Shown here: piece by piece, positions 13,324 to 23,048 of the stretch
Numbering within the stretch: position 1 is the stretch's first letter
Layout: every line of letters starts with the position of its first letter
From: Acanthochlamys bracteata
Lineage: Eukaryota > Streptophyta > Magnoliopsida > Pandanales > Velloziaceae
DNA length: 64,000 nt
Direction: 5' to 3'
NCBI GenBank assembly: GCA_019914995.1
Contig: CM034132.1
Location: forward strand, 1,118,501 to 1,182,500
Position numbers and translations under genes: made by a program
Notes under the pieces: generated by a model
Database searches by the model: none
What the model was told of the DNA's origin: nothing
The model's input: the letters and a program-made list of their open reading frames with translations, nothing else

Positions 13324-13683
13324 GTAAGCATTCCAACTTCTTAGTTCCTGACTGGCTAGAAGAATACATACACGTACAACTACAACTAGTGTGTTAACTT
13401 TCTATATGACCAGCAGGCACGAGTAACTAAAATCGGAGGAACCAAAACTCTTAATACCATATTTCGTTTCTTCTTAAAAAACTTTATATATGTCATGAAC
13501 TATTAACTACTTAATCTGGTTGGTGCATGCAGAATTAGAAGAAGAAATCTAAAAATGACAGCACAGCTATAATGACTCAAAAATCTTACGTCTTTAGGTC
13601 TTGATGTTAGAAATTCCCTCCTCAAAGATTTCCTGTATGTATATGAGCATGTATCCAGTAGATCAAATATAAACAAAGCTAAG

Positions 13684-14153
13684 ATGGCTTCCAGAGTGAT
13701 CATCATGATGATTTTCGTGCTTCTCCTTCTTACTAATATCGTCATATCTAGACAATTATTTCCACAACTCCGAAATCAGCAGTAAGTTCAATTTTTTTGT
13801 ATCCAAGAGTTCATAATTCCTTTTATTGTTGTTTTTCTTTTTTTCTAACTTGCGTATATGTATGAATTCCAGTTTAATTTCGCTGCTGTTGTTTTATTTG
13901 CTACAGAAAATGAAAAAGAAAAATACGTACTAAAAGTACAAAGGTGCTGCATCATGGATTAATGCCTGATCATGGTGCCTTAGATCCCCGTCCATCAGAT
14001 GGCTCCCATCAACCCGATCCTATAGTTCACTCTCCGGTTGGGGGTAGTCATATCCATTATGGTCCGCCTCCTCTTCTTCCCCGTCGTGGATGCAGTATAT
14101 ACGGATGTCGTGTTGGTGGTAATCCCCCCAGCCCTCCACCTCCAGCACCTTAA
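13684..14153 (+). pseudogene. Secreted Cys/Pro-rich peptide gene, copy A (reading frame doubtful)
   Basis: Exon 1 (13684-13781) encodes a signal peptide, MASRVIIMMIFVLLLLTNIV, then RQLFPQLRNQ and a GTAAGT donor leaving phase 2. The second exon ends in a clear mature domain, PPPLLPRRGCSIYGCR, then VGGNPPSPPPPAP and TAA at 14151-14153, closely related to copies B and C. Using the obvious acceptor CAG at 13904-13906, the joined frame meets TGA (13911-13913) almost at once. A weaker AG at 13935-13936 would give one open frame of about 105 codons. So it is either a pseudogene or a gene using a displaced acceptor. Transcript data would decide. A second possible first exon lies at 13224. Confidence 0.6.
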
Positions 14154-14603
14154 GATCAAATTTTGACAAGAGAAACAGTACTAAAGTATATTAAATTAAA
14201 TTCTGAATGTTATATATACCCGCATAGTGATCATGACTCCCAATCATGTAATGTCTTTGTGTTTCTGCTTATAAATATATAACACACGCAAGCGTTTAGT
14301 GAGCATTGTTTTAAGTTTTTAGGTTGAATTGGAATCTTTATTGGATCGACCGAATCTTTGGATGGAATCCTTATCTTCAATGTTAACATTAGCTCCTTTG
14401 GTAAATCTCCCTAATAAATGGTATAAAAACTGATGGTTGGTCTGGGTTCCAACCAGCGATGATCAGCATACGGTAGCTCTCGAAAATTGTAAAATATTTT
14501 TCATTCTAAAAAGTTGTATTTTATAAGCACTTTTAACGTTCCGTAAAAGCATTATGTCCCTCTTAAAACTTTGGTTTGGTGAGTGATGACATAAAGCAAG
14601 CTA

Positions 14604-15545
14604 GTCTTGAATCTCCTGAACATATGTAACTCTGAATTTTTTGCACGCAATCTTATCTGCTTCAATGCCTATACCTTCAATATCATGTAATCTTATATAA
14701 CAGTGCTCTTACCAGGCTATGTAATCTGCATATGCCAGCTTATGTACATGCCTAGCTACTTTGAGTTTATATATTAATTGCAAGCTCAAACTTTAGTTAG
14801 ATCAAGCTGATCGATCCTGTATTGAAATTGAAGTCGAGCATATATCATACAGGTACTCATGAATACTAACTATTACAGACGCTTGCTTTTCCTACTAAAA
14901 TTCGAAGATGTACATATGTAGTTAAGGAGAATTGATTTTCCATGATACATACTAATTCACCAAAAAATTAAGTGAGGTTTGCGGAAAAGAAGTTCAAAAA
15001 CATTGATCCGTTGCTACGTTTGGAATTATCATACTTTAAACCGCCGTTTATTAATTCTGATTTTTTTTGGCAAAAAGCAATTAATTTTAATGATAACATG
15101 ATCGATCAATACTAGTTAGTACAAATTGTGATGAATTTAAAATTTTTCTCAAAATTAATTGGTAATGAAAAAATAAGTCCAAAACTTTATAAATATAATC
15201 ACAAAATTATTAATAAGCAATGTAAAATTAAATCTTTCTTAACACATATCTTTCAAAAACATCGTTATATATATATTTTGCTGTATTGAAAATGAATTAA
15301 GAGTTTTAAGACCCAAGGTAATTTGAAGCCTACGAAGTCCCTAGTAAAAATCTCATGCTCATTCAAATGCAACCAGAACCAGATTCTATTTTCTATTGTT
15401 TGCTAGTTAATTTTGTTGGGTTTTTCCACGAAGTACTTCTCATTGACTCAAAGTCTTCACTTAGGTCTTCGTCTTCACTTTTTGTCTTGATTCAATAATG
15501 CACAGCATTCTTTCATACATGCTTGTAAAGAAACTTTTCAAGAAT
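14604..15545 (+). repeat. Segment duplicated at about 21595-22400
   Basis: Blocks such as 'aacatatgtaactctgaat', 'caatatcatgtaatcttata' and 'gaaccagattctatttctat' occur in the same order here and at 21610-22200. This is the 5' flank of peptide gene B, so each peptide unit appears to have been duplicated together with its upstream DNA. Apart from the duplicated promoter at its end, I see no gene in it. Confidence 0.8.
15427..15460 (+). promoter_or_regulatory. Conserved upstream block with W-box core (gene B)
   Basis: 'cacgaagtacttctcattga' followed by 'ctcaaagtcttcac' is conserved upstream of gene C (17210-17240) and of broken copy D (22303-22336). It contains TTGACT, the W-box core bound by WRKY factors, overlapping TGACTCA. 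It sits about 125 bases above the TATA box. The regulatory role is inferred from conservation and motif. Confidence 0.55.
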
Positions 15546-15581
15546 TAAACATAATATCTTATTACCAAACGTTTCGAGAAC

Positions 15582-15589
15582 TATAAATA
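15582..15589 (+). promoter_or_regulatory. TATA box of peptide gene B
   Basis: TATAAATA lies 86 bases before the ATG at 15668. Gene C has the same box at nearly the same distance (78 bases), supporting it as the core promoter. Confidence 0.65.
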
Positions 15590-15667
15590 AAGGGAGTTAT
15601 AACCTATAGTGATCATTCAATTGATTCTCTGTGATCACAGGCAACGGCAACAAGTGCTAGCTAGAAC

Positions 15668-16093
15668 ATGGCTTCAAAAGCTTACTTCGTGCTCATTCTC
15701 CTGATGCTTTCTTGTCTCCTTACCGCTTCTTTCGGCCGTGAACTGCAAGGAGTACACTCTTATCTCCAACACCAGTAAGTACATGCATGTAATATACAAA
15801 TTCAATCAACCATGAATTTGTGTAACAATATGCTACTAGCTAGGAAGGTTAATTCGAAGCTGCAGGTATATATCCTTTATTCCTTTTCTTTTGCGCGTAA
15901 TTAATTTTCTGGCTTTCTTGTTGTTGCAGAAGAAGAAGAGAACAGACCATTACCTGCTTATGAGGCATTAGGCCCGGGTCCTGTTTGTAGAGGACCCGGG
16001 CCTTATGCAGGTCACTGTTTCCCATCCCCGAAGCGTCCCCCCGGCTGTAACAAGATCTATGGCTGTCGTTCGACTCCGCCGGCAACACCTTAA
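15668..16093 (+). CDS. Small secreted Cys/Pro-rich peptide, copy B
   Basis: The ATG at 15668 opens a signal peptide, MASKAYFVLILLMLSCLLTA, then SFGRELQGVHSYLQHQ and a GTAAGT donor at 15775. The second exon holds AYEALGPGPVCRGPGPYAGH, then KRPPGCNKIYGCRSTPPATP and TAA at 16091-16093. The mature part has four cysteines; the last two form the family motif GCxxIYGCR. The first CAG acceptor (15927-15929) does not fit the phase-2 donor, but the AG at 15944-15945 does and gives an open protein of roughly 84 residues. Gene C uses the phase-1 arrangement, so B either shifted its acceptor or is frameshifted. The promoter block and TATA box are intact. I do not recognise a named peptide family; a secreted signalling or defence peptide is plausible. 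Confidence 0.65.
15970..16003 (+). repeat. Perfect 13-bp inverted repeat inside the gene B coding exon
   Basis: AGGCCCGGGTCCT (15970-15982) and AGGACCCGGGCCT (15991-16003) are exact reverse complements around an 8-base loop. The stem is almost pure G/C in an AT-rich region. In protein it encodes GPGP-VCR-GPGP. It should form a strong hairpin in RNA. Confidence 0.9.
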
Positions 16094-17209
16094 TTAAGAG
16101 AAGAAGGTTGTTGATCATGAACATCTCAGTCTTAAATTCTCAATTCCGAAACAATAATTTCAATAAATACATGTGAACCTTTGCTTCAACTCCTAAGCAT
16201 CGATATCGATGTTATGTATTACTGAAGAAATAAAGCTAGGTTTGCTAGCTGCTCTACGTACGTATTTATTTGGTGCATATCTCATCTTAAGATTATATCT
16301 TCATGTTATGAAATGTATTGTAACAGAAAAATTGCAGAAAATCTTGAATAAAGGTTGTTTTATATATATTATATCACCGGAATTTTGAACAAACGATAAT
16401 ATACTTCTAAATTAGAACGGAGTTTGTCTTGAGATTTTTCGAAAAATGATCTTGATTTTTTTATCTAAAAAGAGTAGATATATAAAAAGATTCTACGACA
16501 TTAAATTCACATATACTTTTCAAAATCTTAAAATTTTTTTTTAAAAGTATTATAAGATATTTATAGAAAAATATGGAAGCTTTTTCAAAATAAAAAATAG
16601 TGCCAAATAAAATACTCTCTTAATAATGTTAGATAAGCCCTGACTAGAACTGCACCTATAAAACTAACGCAAGTGAAGAGGGCAATCAAATTCATATAAA
16701 TGAGTTAAGAAGTCGAACGGGAGGGCGACACTAGGACGAAAACATCGACAAATATTATGTATTATTCGATATTGCAGCCAGTTGTTCTCTTACCAAGCCA
16801 CATGCTCTGAGTTAATTTACCAACACAAACTTCTACAGTGTATATCAAAGGCACAAACTTCTACAGTGTATATCAAAGGCACAAACTTTAGATCATTAAT
16901 CTAGCTCCATCGGTTTTAAAATTTAATTAACAAACTGATTGATCGTATGTTGAAAGTTCTAAGCATCATACAAGCACTCATGATATCCTAATTACAAGAA
17001 AACAGAAAATAAACAAAAAATTTTCACAAACATAGCTATATAAGTCTGAAAATATTGGAAATGGCATGTATGATGATAAGCAACATATGGTCACCCAAGT
17101 ACGTGAAGCCTGTGAAGACAAGTCTCTACAGCAATCTATCTTCATTCAAATGGAACTACATTAATTATTTCATTTTATTTTCGAGAGTTAAATTTGTACA
17201 TTAGTTTTC
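16094..17209. other. Spacer between peptide genes B and C
   Basis: This is AT-rich DNA with no gene seen. At 16826-16885 a 30-base unit, 'cacaaacttctacagtgtat' plus 'atcaaaggc', is repeated directly, followed by a third partial 'cacaaactt'. The rest is the gene B 3' flank and the gene C upstream region. Confidence 0.6.
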
Positions 17210-17240
17210 CGTGAAGTACTTGTCATTGACTCCAAGTATT
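17210..17240 (+). promoter_or_regulatory. Conserved upstream block with W-box core (gene C)
   Basis: 'gtgaagtacttgtcattgac' followed by 'tccaagtattc' matches the block before gene B and contains TTGACT. A TATAAATA box follows at 17363-17370, 78 bases before the ATG. Confidence 0.55.
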
Positions 17241-17440
17241 CTCTCTATTACTATTAGTTTTTATTAATTGATTCAATTATAGAAAAGTCTCCAGAATTTT
17301 ATTATTTCTTCTAAGGAAAAACATTCAAAAGAATAGATACAAATTATTCCTCGCAACGTTTCTATAAATAAGTGAGTGACCATTCATTCATCCATTCGCC
17401 AGTACTCACAGGCTTAACAAGAGAAGAAGTTACAACATAT

Positions 17441-17785
17441 ATGGCTTCAAAAACATTCTTCATACTCATGTTGCTACTGCTTTATTCTTGTTTCTTTACC
17501 ACTTCTTATGGTCTCCAACTGCAACAGCACTCTAACTCCGATATCAGTCAGTACACATATATACGATTGCTATACACATACGAACATTAGTTCCTTTCGC
17601 ATAATCAATTACTAAGAAGTGAATTGATCGTTGTTAGTGTTGTTTTTGTCGTTGCAGATCAAGAAGGTAGCGCAAGCGAGAAAACAGTTACTGCTATACC
17701 TTATCACGCCCTCGCCCCCAAAGCCTTGTGGCCTCGCCGTGGTTGTAAACCCTATGAAGGATGTCGGCCACCGTCAACACCTTAA
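17441..17785 (+). CDS. Small secreted Cys/Pro-rich peptide, copy C
   Basis: This is the cleanest member of the family. Exon 1 (17441-17546) encodes signal peptide MASKTFFILMLLLLYSCFFT then SYGLQLQQHSNSDI and ends in phase 1 at a GTCAGT donor. Exon 2 (17658-17785) joins in frame after a good polypyrimidine tract and TTGCAG, giving NQEGSASEKTVTAIPYHALA, then LWPRRGCKPYEGCRPPSTP and TAA. The total is 77 residues. The predicted mature region has just two cysteines, in RRGCxxYxGCRPPSTP. The dibasic RR before the motif could be a processing site, and the two cysteines could form one disulphide ring; both are inference. No match to CLE, CEP, RALF, PSK, PIP or EPF peptides is evident by eye. W-box and TATA elements lie upstream. 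Confidence 0.75.
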
Positions 17786-18216
17786 GAAAATTAATCGTTG
17801 GGCACGATCGATCTCAAATCAGAGACGATACATATATATATATGAGCCTTTTGCTCTTAGCATAATCAAGAATAAAATTGGTTTCCTAGCTTTTTATGCT
17901 TGCAACTATATAGAGATATATGTGTGTGTATGTTATGTACAATTTCATGATATTATATTACGTATTTCTTAAGATAAGGAGAATAAAATTGGGTTTTCTG
18001 ACTAAATAATTAATTTTCTGTTATAATTTAGCTGATTAAGATATTAGTTTCTCATCTAAAAGACTCTCTATGACTCTATTACAATGGACTCTATATTCTT
18101 CGTAAGGGATCGTGTGCATGCTTTTCTTGGTTCTTCCAAAAGTTAGAAGTCATCTGAAGGTCTCAATTTCTTTAAGTTTTGAGATATATCTCCTGTTCAT
18201 GTTTCACAGGTTAGTG

Positions 18217-18472
18217 GCTGTTTGGCACTACTTATCATAAACAATTTTTTAATTTTTTTTAATTTCATATTTTTAATACATATTTTATAAATATTTAAAA
18301 ATTTTATTTAAAAATTTAGATAGTGTAAAAAATTCTACGAAGTGAGATCTTTTTATTACATATTTTTATTTTTATTTTTGAAAATAAAAAAAATAAAGCT
18401 CATTTTTAAATCAAAATAAAAATATTTTTAATTTTAAAAAAATTTTATTTTATAAGCACTATCAAAATGCAC
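18217..18472 (+). mobile_element. MITE copy 1 (GGGxGCGTTTGG family) with known empty site
   Basis: The left end is 'tggctgtttggcactactta' and the right end 'ataagcactatcaaaatgca' + cc. The interior is the shared AT-rich consensus (tattttataaatatttaaaa ... aaaaataaaaatattttta). The flank TAG is repeated on both sides. In the parental DUF1664 intron (about 11780-11790) the flanks are continuous, 'ggtagttgattt', so the insertion is precise. Confidence 0.85.
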
Positions 18473-18640
18473 CTAGTTGATTAACCTGCGAATACTTTGT
18501 TTTCTGACTAAATTGCAAATGCTCTAGAACTCTTGCTTGTCCTATACATACACAAACTTCAATGTCTTGTGCCACTTCTCTAAGTATTTTGTGTTATATT
18601 ATGATATAGTGCTTGCTGTGCACCTTTTAATACATTAGTT

Positions 18641-19655
18641 GGACCTTAACGGTATGTTTGAATACATGATTAAAAAATAAAAGATAAAAGTAAGAGCGTA
18701 GATTTGAAAATAATAAAAAGATGGATAAAAAGATAACTATTTAATTTTATAATATTTAAATATATAGTAAAAATAACGAACTAATTATATTTAAATAGAT
18801 AGATAAATGAATGAGTAAATAAAGTAAATTTTTTCATAAAAGACTTCAACACTTTTTTTATTTATATTAATCTAATTTTTATTAATATAAATTTAAATTA
18901 ATTTAAATAATATAACTTAAATTAATTTTATTAATATAATTTTTAGACTAATTTTTTATATTAATTTAATTTTTTCATTAATTTTTGATATAATTTAACA
19001 AAAATTAAATAAATTTTGAATTAAAAAATATGATCATATAATTTTAGTATTTTTTCTACCAAATAAAATTAATTAAACTTAAATAAATATAAAAATTATA
19101 AATTATATAATAAAAGTAATATATATTAATTAAAATAAATATTAAATTAAGAATATCTAACTAATAAAAATTAAAAAAATAAAAAGATAAAAAGAAAAAT
19201 AAATTTGTTTTTCTCTTTGTCACAATATGTACCCATCAAATTCACCATGAAACATGATGATGGAAGGAGAATTGCTCACCTGCCTTTTCATTAATAAAAT
19301 CAAAATAAACTTAGGTAGATAAAGAAATTGCTTTACTTTCACCATCCCTCTTCATGTGTATCTACAATACAAACAGTCCGTAAGAGCGTATTTTTTTGGA
19401 AAAGAATTAAGTTACTAAAAGTAAGTTATTTAAAAAGTAAATATTAAAAATGAGTTTAATTGTTGGGTTTATTTTGTATTGAAAGTGGTTTTAAAATAAA
19501 AAATTTTAGTTATAAAAATTGAATTTTAGAAGTAGAGTTTTTGCCAAAAAAACTGAATTAACTTTGTATTTATTTTGTTTAGAAAGTGAATTAAAGTGAA
19601 ATTTTTAACCCAAAAAACTGAGTTCAAAATATTGATAAACATGCCCTAAAAGGAT
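18641..19655. mobile_element. AT-rich insert, ~1 kb, unclassified
   Basis: It interrupts the DUF1664 copy relative to about 11955-11965. The left end contains 'ggtatgtttgaatacatg' and the right end 'ttgataaacatgccctaa'. Read on opposite strands these are similar (GGTATGTTT / GGGCATGTTT), suggesting an inverted-repeat element. A second apparent edge, 'gagcgtatttttttgg' at 19385, hints at two elements side by side. There is no coding capacity. Confidence 0.5.
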
Positions 19656-20273
19656 GTTCATTCTGGTGGGTGGGTGTAAGGTCTGCCGCCTTTTGCCTCC
19701 ATGCGTAAATGTGATTGTGCAACTTCTATCCTTATCAAGATATTATTTCCACAATTGGCATATTTTCCTAGTACCCGTATGCTCAACTGTTTTGTGGACA
19801 AATTTTGTTGTAGTTAAATAAGAGTGGACAATATATTAGTTAATCGTTCATTATTCTAAATAATATTTTAACCTTAAATAACGTTTAAGATTTATGATTA
19901 GAGAATCCAAGACAGAAACACTATTGCAGAATGATATCAACTCCTACGATAAACCAAAGACTTTATGGAGGTTTGTAGCTTGATTTGCATGGCATAACTT
20001 CGTGGCATCTGTTTCTGTATATTAAATGCCAAAAATTTATTACATCATGGGCTTCAAGCTATTCAAGTTATGTAATTTATCTAAAAGAGTAAGGAATTTG
20101 AATTTTATTAAAAATATTTAAATTTTAGTAAAAAAATAATATTTGTTTATGTAGTTAAGAATTCTATATAGAAATTCTATATAGTATTTGTTTATGAATT
20201 TTTATAAAAAAAACTCTATCTTGTATGATAAAAGATTAATATTAAGTGTTCAAATTAAGTTAAAATTCTAATC

Positions 20274-20950
20274 TGTTGAGCTTCCAAGTTAGATTAGGTC
20301 CGAATTAGTAAAGTGTGAGCTTGATGGGCCCGAGTCAAAGACATGCTAGCTAATTTAGAGATGGGCCAGTAACTCGCTTTGGATTGGGCCAAGTGGACTA
20401 TAATTTGGTGGGCTTAATAGTTTACGCTTTTTAATAGTCCTACATTGGCTAGGTGCTGGAATAGATATGTGCTTATAAGTGGAGGATGCTAATTTGTAAA
20501 AAGTTGGTCAATTCTTTTAGTATGAAGATCCGATCTAACAATTGGTATTAGAATCTGGTAGGGTGGAGCACCCGACGTGTTGTTAGAGAGCAAATTGTTG
20601 GGCCTCTAAATTAGACTAAATTCGGATTAGTAGCGTGGGCTTAATGGATCTGAACGAAAGACGGACTAAATAATTGGGAAATGAGCCAGCAATTTGGTAT
20701 TAGAGTCTGGTAGGGTGGAGCACCCGACGTGTTGTTAGAGAGCAAATTGTTGGGCCTCCAAATTAGACTAAATTCGGATTAGTAGCATGGGCTTAATGGA
20801 TCTGAATGAAAGAAGGACTAAATAATTGAGAGGTGGGCCAGCAATTTGCTTTAGGTTGTGCCAAATGAATTCTAATTTTGTGAGCTTAACAGCTCATAGC
20901 CCTTAATAGTCTGGAATGAATATGTACTTATAAAAGATTGGCCAACTTAT
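20274..20950 (+). mobile_element. Fossil TRIM (miniature LTR retroelement), tandem form
   Basis: An LTR-like block (20274-20540) starts TGTTGAGC and ends CTAACA. It is followed directly by 'ttggtattagaatctggtag', which resembles the initiator-methionine tRNA primer site used by plant TRIM/Copia elements. After a very short internal region a second, shortened LTR-like copy starts at about 20596, then the internal region again, then a third LTR-like copy from about 20748 to about 20950. There is no coding region, as expected for TRIMs. The repeats have diverged visibly, so it is old, and it is broken and non-functional. Confidence 0.7.
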
Positions 20951-20964
20951 ATTAAGAATTTTCA

Positions 20965-21600
20965 TGATGTAGAAATTTTCTTCCTTCACTTTCAGAAGAA
21001 GAACATGAAAAAAATGTCTGTATAAGCAGGCAAATTTTGAGGGAAGTCTACCGGAGACTGATCCGCTACCAGACTTAATTATTAAAGTCGGTCTTCTCTT
21101 GTATCATGTTGATTTATGGCTATCTAAGTCTTAATTTTCTATTTAAAAATTCTCATGAGGCAAGAATTTTTTTCTTTCACTTTCAAAAGAAAAGAATAGA
21201 AAAAACCTCTCTTAAGCAGGCAAATTTTTAGGAAAGCCTACCGGAGACTGATCCGCTATCAGACTTATTAAAAGTCGGTCTTCTCTTGTATGATTGTATC
21301 ATGTCGATTTGTGGCAGTTTTAGTCTTGGTCTTCTATTAAAAGATTCTCATGACGCAAGAATTTGCTTTCTTCACTTTCAGAAGAAAAGCATGAAAAAAA
21401 ATTTCTGTCCAAACAGGCAAAATTTGAGGGAAGCCTGAGACTGATCCACTACAAGACTTAGTAAAAGTCGGTCTTCTCTTGTATCATATTGAATTGTGGT
21501 TGTCCTAGTCTTAGTCTTCTATTTAAAAATTCTCATGACGCTGGAACTTACTTACTTCACTTTCAGAATAAAAGCACGGAAAGAATCTCTGTACTAGTGT
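20965..21600 (+). repeat. Tandem ~190-bp repeats, 3-4 copies
   Basis: The block 'agtcggtcttctcttgt' recurs at about 21086, 21272 and 21466, giving periods of 186 and 194 bases. Each is preceded by 'gagactgatcc' and followed by 'attctcatgacg' and 'ttcactttcag'. The unit exists once at 12970-13165, so this is a local amplification after the segmental duplication. Confidence 0.9.
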
Positions 21601-22400
21601 TGAATCTCCCGAACATATGTAACTCTGAATGTTTTGCCCGCAATCAGATCTTGTTCAATGCCTATACCTTCAATATCATGTAATCTTATATAACAGTGTT
21701 CTTACCAGGCTACGTGATCTGCATATGCCAGCTTATGTACATACCTAGCTACTTTGAGTTTATATATTGAAAGCTCAAACTTTAGTTAGGTCAAGCTGAT
21801 CGCTCTTGTATTGAAATTAAATTCAAGCATATACCATACACTCATGAATACTATACAGACACTTGCTTTTCCTCCTAAAATTCGAAGATATATATATGTA
21901 GTTAAGGAGAATTGATTTTCCATGATACATACTAATTCACTAGAAATTTAAAAGCGAGGTATGGGGAAAAGAGGTTCAGAAACATCGATCAGTTGCTACG
22001 TTTTGGAATCATCATGCCTTAAACAGCCGTCAATATCAATTCTGATAACATGATCGCTATGTACCTTCAGGAAACACCGTTATGTATGTTTGCATTTGAA
22101 ATGTAATCCGTGTTTTAAGACCCAAGGTAATTTGAATTTTATGAAGTCCCTAGTAAAATCATATGCTCATTCAAATGCAACCAGAACCAGATTCTATTTC
22201 TATTGTTTGCTAGGTAATTTTGTTTGCTAGATAATCATCTCATGCTCATTCGATTGCAACCAGATCCAGATTCTATTTCTACTGTTTTGCTAGTTTAATT
22301 TTCCACGAAGTACTTGTCATTGATTCAAAGTCATCACTTAGGTCTACTTCTTCCCTTTTTGTCTTGATTCATGAGTTCATCACAGTTTCTTTACCAGTAT
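21595..22400 (+). repeat. Second copy of the 14604-15545 segment
   Basis: This segment is collinear with 14604-15545. Within it, 22150-22300 holds a further direct duplication of about 80 bases around 'gctcattcaaatgcaaccag' / 'gctcattcgattgcaaccag'. It carries a mutated promoter block (22303-22336) in which TTGACT has become TTGATT. Peptide copy A has no counterpart in this arm. Confidence 0.8.
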
Positions 22401-22631
22401 TTCTTATGGCCACCCAACTGCAAGAGCACTCTAATAAACGCAAATATCAGTTAGTATACTATTGCTTTATACCAACATTTCTTTCATATATAATTAATTT
22501 CTAAGAAGTGAATTGTTGTTTCTTGTTATTCTTGCATGTCAAGAAGTTAGCGAATGCAAAGAGAAAACAGTTAGCACTGTGCCTTGTCGCTGTGGTCAAT
22601 GTCTTTTGGGACCGCCACCGGGCAACACCTT
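22384..22631 (+). pseudogene. Broken secreted-peptide gene, copy D
   Basis: The exon 1 remnant, 'tttctttaccagtatttctt' then 'atggccacccaactgcaaga', matches the end of the gene C signal exon, but the first part with the start is gone. The exon 2 remnant (about 22543-22631) aligns with gene C ('gagaaaacagtta', 'caacaccttaag') but no longer keeps a frame through the Cys tail. The 3' flank ('attaatcgtt', 'acatatatat') also matches gene C. This is a clear pseudogene. Confidence 0.8.
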
Positions 22632-23048
22632 AAGAAGATTAATCGTTGATCATGATGCATGATCGATTTCAGATCAGAAAAAATACATATATATGAACCT
22701 GTTGTTCTTATAGAAATAAAGTTTCCTAGCTTTCTATGCATGCAACTATGTATGAATGATATACGTACAAGTTCATAGTATTGTATTTGGTATTTCGTAA
22801 GTTAAGGAGAATAAAATTTCATACATACATATAAACCATGTAAACCAGAGCAGATATTACAAATACGTGCATTATATAATTAGCTCATGAAGCTAGCTTG
22901 CACATGTACATCTCTTAAGTTTATAAGAAAGCATATATACTACATATATATATTGGTGGGATAGAAGAGATTACATTATTTTCATAATAAAAGAGATTAT
23001 TTCCTCTGGCTAATTTGTTTAGGTTTATTTTCTCTTCTATATATACGA

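Larger units (their letters stand above)
18113..20005 (+). pseudogene. Duplicated, broken 3' part of the DUF1664 gene
   Basis: Three blocks copy the DUF1664 gene in order: 18113-18215 (matches about 11668-11775), 18476-18640 (matches about 11790-11955) and 19660-20005 (matches about 11965-12410). They include the penultimate-intron sequence and part of the exon encoding KTEALLQNDIDSFDKPKTL. Part of that exon (GLQHIVEAIDSGNFG) is missing. A MITE and a roughly 1-kb AT-rich insert interrupt the copy. It has no start, no 5' exons and no chance of making the protein. It marks one edge of a segmental duplication of the 11.7-15.5 kb region. Confidence 0.85.

Noticed and set aside
17631-17972. 113-codon frame across the second exon of peptide gene C
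   Set aside because: It is the wrong frame: the C exon reads in the frame ending RRGCKPYEGCRPPSTP, which splices in phase with the signal-peptide exon.
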